A stretch of DNA of 36,685 nt. Source: CAWJFP01 sp963842155 (GTDB taxonomy: Bacteria > Pseudomonadota > Alphaproteobacteria > JACZXZ01). The translations under genes were made by a program, and so were the position numbers. The notes beneath the pieces were generated by a model that had not been told where the DNA came from, made no database searches, and saw only the letters and a list, made by a program, of their open reading frames with translations. This document shows, in pieces, positions 35,153 through 36,685 of the stretch (position 1 is its first letter; every line of letters starts with the position of its first letter). Where the stretch lies: the NCBI GenBank assembly GCA_963842155.1, contig CAWJFP010000010.1:1-36685 (forward strand). The letters are read 5' to 3'.

Positions 35153-35308
35153 GAGCGTCCAAAAAACGCCTACGGAGCCCAACGCCCATCCTACCAGGAT
35201 CAGCGCCATTCCTGGTATAAAGGCCCGCATCCCATGCTCGGGGGCCTTGAACAAGACATGGCACACACCCCAAACGGCGAGGGCAGCCCCCAAAAGCGCA
35301 AGCACGAT
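35138..35308 (-). CDS. Possible small two-helix membrane protein
   Basis: The minus frame from a GTG at 35308 reads VLALLGAALAVWGVCHVLF, then KAPEHG, then MRAFIPGMALILVGWALGSV and a terminal GVFWTLLQVF. Two clean hydrophobic helices with a charged turn look like a hairpin protein. An ATG at 35230 would give only the second helix. It overlaps the 5' end of the plus-strand gene at 35258, so both cannot be fully as drawn. Confidence 0.25.
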   Translation of the reverse strand: MVLALLGAALAVWGVCHVLFKAPEHGMRAFIPGMALILVGWALGSVGVFWTLLQVF

Positions 35309-36133
35309 GGATTCGAGTGGGCCACTCTTATCGCCACCATCTGCGGGGTGATTGTTCTTTGCGTCTATACCGGCCTGACTGGCTATCAAGCGTTGGTTTC
35401 CGAACGCACGCTGAAAGAAATTCGGTCGGGCTCCGCGCAAACCGAGCGCGCAATCAATGCGGCTACCGACATTGCCCGTGAGACTGCCGATTCCGTTGTC
35501 GCCTCCAACAAGCTTGTGGATGCGACAACGGAGGCCGTCAAAGCATCCAAACGGCTCGCTGATGAAACGGCCGCGTCCGCCGCCATCTCGAAGAGACTTG
35601 CTGACGCTGCCGAGACAGCGAACACCGTAACTCGTTCGCTCGCCGAAGCCGCCGCAAAGTCCAATCAGATTAGCCATGATGCGTTGCTGGTCGGCCAACG
35701 GCCATTCATGTTCCCGATCAGCGTCGATCTTCTGAAGATCACCGCCTCCTCGTTCCCCCTTGGTAGCCTCGGCGCCGCAATCCCGAGCGGGGACAAACCA
35801 CTTTCCTGGCAAGCGAATGTAAAATGGGAAAATAGCGGCAACACCCCAACGCGAGAGTTGGTTATAGATACCTATTGTTTGCTTAGCGCTGAAGCGATGA
35901 CAGAGCCCTATCATGTGCAAAGAATAAAACACTTCAATATTAGAGAGGGGAACGTCCTCGCTACTGATGGGTACAAACAAATACTCTATGAAACTGAACA
36001 ACAGTTGCTCTTTGGCCCAAAGCAGACCTATAGTGGTGGGATTTGCTATATAAACCCGGTAGATATTTTGTTTCAACTCATTGTTCCTGGCAGTACGGGT
36101 TACCATAATTATGTTCGGAACGATCACCTTTAG
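35258..36133 (+). CDS. Membrane-anchored coiled-coil protein of unknown function
   Basis: About 291 residues from MAHTPNGEGSPQKRK (an ATG eight codons earlier, 35234, is also possible; neither has a strong ribosome site). One membrane helix (about 23-43, ATLIATICGVIVLCVYTGL) is followed by a long Ala-rich coiled coil (about 50-145) with repeated AD/SKRLAD units. A C-terminal beta-type domain starts at GQRPFMFPISVDL. Proteins of this layout are common hypothetical genes in alphaproteobacterial accessory regions. The C-terminal half has lower GC than the N-terminal half. Confidence 0.7.
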   Translation: MAHTPNGEGSPQKRKHDGFEWATLIATICGVIVLCVYTGLTGYQALVSERTLKEIRSGSAQTERAINAATDIARETADSVVASNKLVDATTEAVKASKRLADETAASAAISKRLADAAETANTVTRSLAEAAAKSNQISHDALLVGQRPFMFPISVDLLKITASSFPLGSLGAAIPSGDKPLSWQANVKWENSGNTPTRELVIDTYCLLSAEAMTEPYHVQRIKHFNIREGNVLATDGYKQILYETEQQLLFGPKQTYSGGICYINPVDILFQLIVPGSTGYHNYVRNDHL

Positions 36134-36237
36134 GACTTTAAACGACGACTCGGCGGTGCAATTAGAAGGAAAATCAATATGTTAGGCATAGTTGCTGAGT
36201 CGCTTGTGGCGCGGAACGGCCTGGAGTATAAGGGCAA

Positions 36238-36310
36238 GCGCCCGTAGCTCAGATGGATAGAGCAACCGTTTCGTAGCGGTAGGCCGTGGGTTCGAATCCC
36301 TCCGGGCGCA
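36238..36310 (+). tRNA. tRNA-Arg-like gene with irregular anticodon loop
   Basis: The acceptor arms GCGCCCG and CGGGCGC pair fully, the D-arm has GCTC/GAGC, and the T-loop is GGTTCGAATCC. The body matches alphaproteobacterial tRNA-Arg. The anticodon arm ACCGT-TTCGTA-GCGGT leaves only six loop bases, one fewer than the fixed seven, and total length is 73 where 74 is expected. The T-stem also has one T-T mismatch. The anticodon cannot be read safely: restoring one T would give TCG (Arg), another alignment gives CGT. No CCA is encoded. Either a sequencing deletion or a decayed copy. Confidence 0.75.
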
Positions 36311-36374
36311 CTATCCTAGAACTACGGGCCTCAGATTCTACCTCGCCCCCGCCGCGAGATGCAACGGCCCCATC

Positions 36375-36685
36375 TCATACAGCCAAGACGTGCTGTTTTT
36401 CCCAGCTTAGCGTCTCTACGCGGGATGGGGTGTCAAAGCCTCTGCCGTGTAGCAGTTCCTCGACGGTCTGAATTTGGACCTTGGGATAATCCTTGCCCAG
36501 ATAGGTAAACATTCCGGCTTTCGCGGCTTCATCCAGCATCCCCTTCGTTGGGCGCTGAAGGGAAATAAACCCAGCAAGCTGGGTATCTGCATCTGCCTCT
36601 AGGGTACCGCGCAGCTCTCGCACATATGCCGGACTTAGCTTCCCACCCTTGACCGACAGGACCATGTTTCGGAGTCCGTCTGCGG
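36375..36685 (-). CDS. C-terminal part of a restriction/methylation-type protein (partial)
   Basis: Runs off the right edge with the frame open (at least 103 residues visible; an internal ATG lies at 36665). The segment VLSVKGGKLSPAYVRELRGT, then LAGFISLQRPTKGMLDEAAK, then YPKVQIQTVEELLHGRGFD matches the C-terminal restriction-endonuclease-like domain often found on site-specific DNA-methyltransferases of the N4/N6 type. There VKxG and the preceding strand form the (E/Q)xK-like end of a PD-(D/E)xK fold. Here Ser replaces the Gln/Glu, so activity is uncertain. It lies 65 nt beyond a tRNA gene, a usual site for mobile islands. Confidence 0.65.
   Translation of the reverse strand, partial: ADGLRNMVLSVKGGKLSPAYVRELRGTLEADADTQLAGFISLQRPTKGMLDEAAKAGMFTYLGKDYPKVQIQTVEELLHGRGFDTPSRVETLSWEKQHVLAV

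Noticed and set aside
1..36685. CRISPR arrays, insertion sequences or transposases
   Set aside because: No regularly spaced repeats, no terminal inverted repeats with target duplications, and no transposase motif were seen on either strand.

Overview
The window is a chimera. Bases 1 to about 7158 are fungal nuclear DNA: moderate GC, genes broken by tiny spliceosomal introns, and proteins of typically fungal architecture. From about 7160 to the end it is GC-rich alphaproteobacterial DNA. The change falls inside a coding exon of the fungal OGG1 gene and inside the bacterial secretin gene cpaC, so both genes are cut at the same point. Single-base, mostly homopolymer, frameshifts occur on both sides, which fits an unpolished long-read or metagenomic assembly that joined two organisms. 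A lichen, plant or soil sample could hold both partners, but the sequence cannot say which.

Fungal part: a 5' piece of HIS7 (minus, running off the window start), a complete DCD1 dCMP deaminase (minus, two introns), an unrecognised acidic protein (plus), a SET/MYND (SMYD-type) methyltransferase (plus, two introns), a short orphan frame with one frameshift, and OGG1 8-oxoguanine glycosylase (plus, four introns) truncated at the junction. All seven introns within the bodies of recognised genes that lie left of OGG1 intron 4, plus that intron, are 31 to 36 nt long with the branch-site-like CTNA motif almost touching the 3' AG.

Bacterial part: (i) 7.16-16.1 kb, a Tad/Flp pilus assembly locus: cpaC, cpaD, cpaE, cpaF, tadB and tadC on plus, tadD (with a SPOR tail) convergent on minus. 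(ii) 16.4-18.9 kb, a 2TM-domain protein (plus) and a hydroxyquinol-type intradiol dioxygenase with maleylacetate reductase (minus), which together would turn hydroxyquinol into 3-oxoadipate. (iii) 18.9-25.8 kb, a minus-strand housekeeping run proS, lolC/E, lolD, dnaE. (iv) 26.3-30.8 kb, the fatty acid synthesis cluster fabD, fabG, acpP, fabF followed by mltG. (v) 31-33.9 kb, small envelope/stress genes: a 29-residue membrane peptide, a DUF883 protein, a DUF3309 protein, a Tyr/Gly-rich repeat protein, an LTXXQ/Spy-like periplasmic protein and mscL. (vi) 34-36.7 kb, a lower-GC accessory segment with two unrecognised membrane proteins, two genes that both lack a start at one point near 34985, an irregular tRNA-Arg-like gene, and the C-terminal end of a restriction/methylation-type protein at the window edge.

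No complete new defence or mobile system is visible. The most notable items are the cross-kingdom junction, the error pattern that explains every broken core gene, the ultra-short introns, the TadD-SPOR fusion and the tRNA-flanked accessory end.
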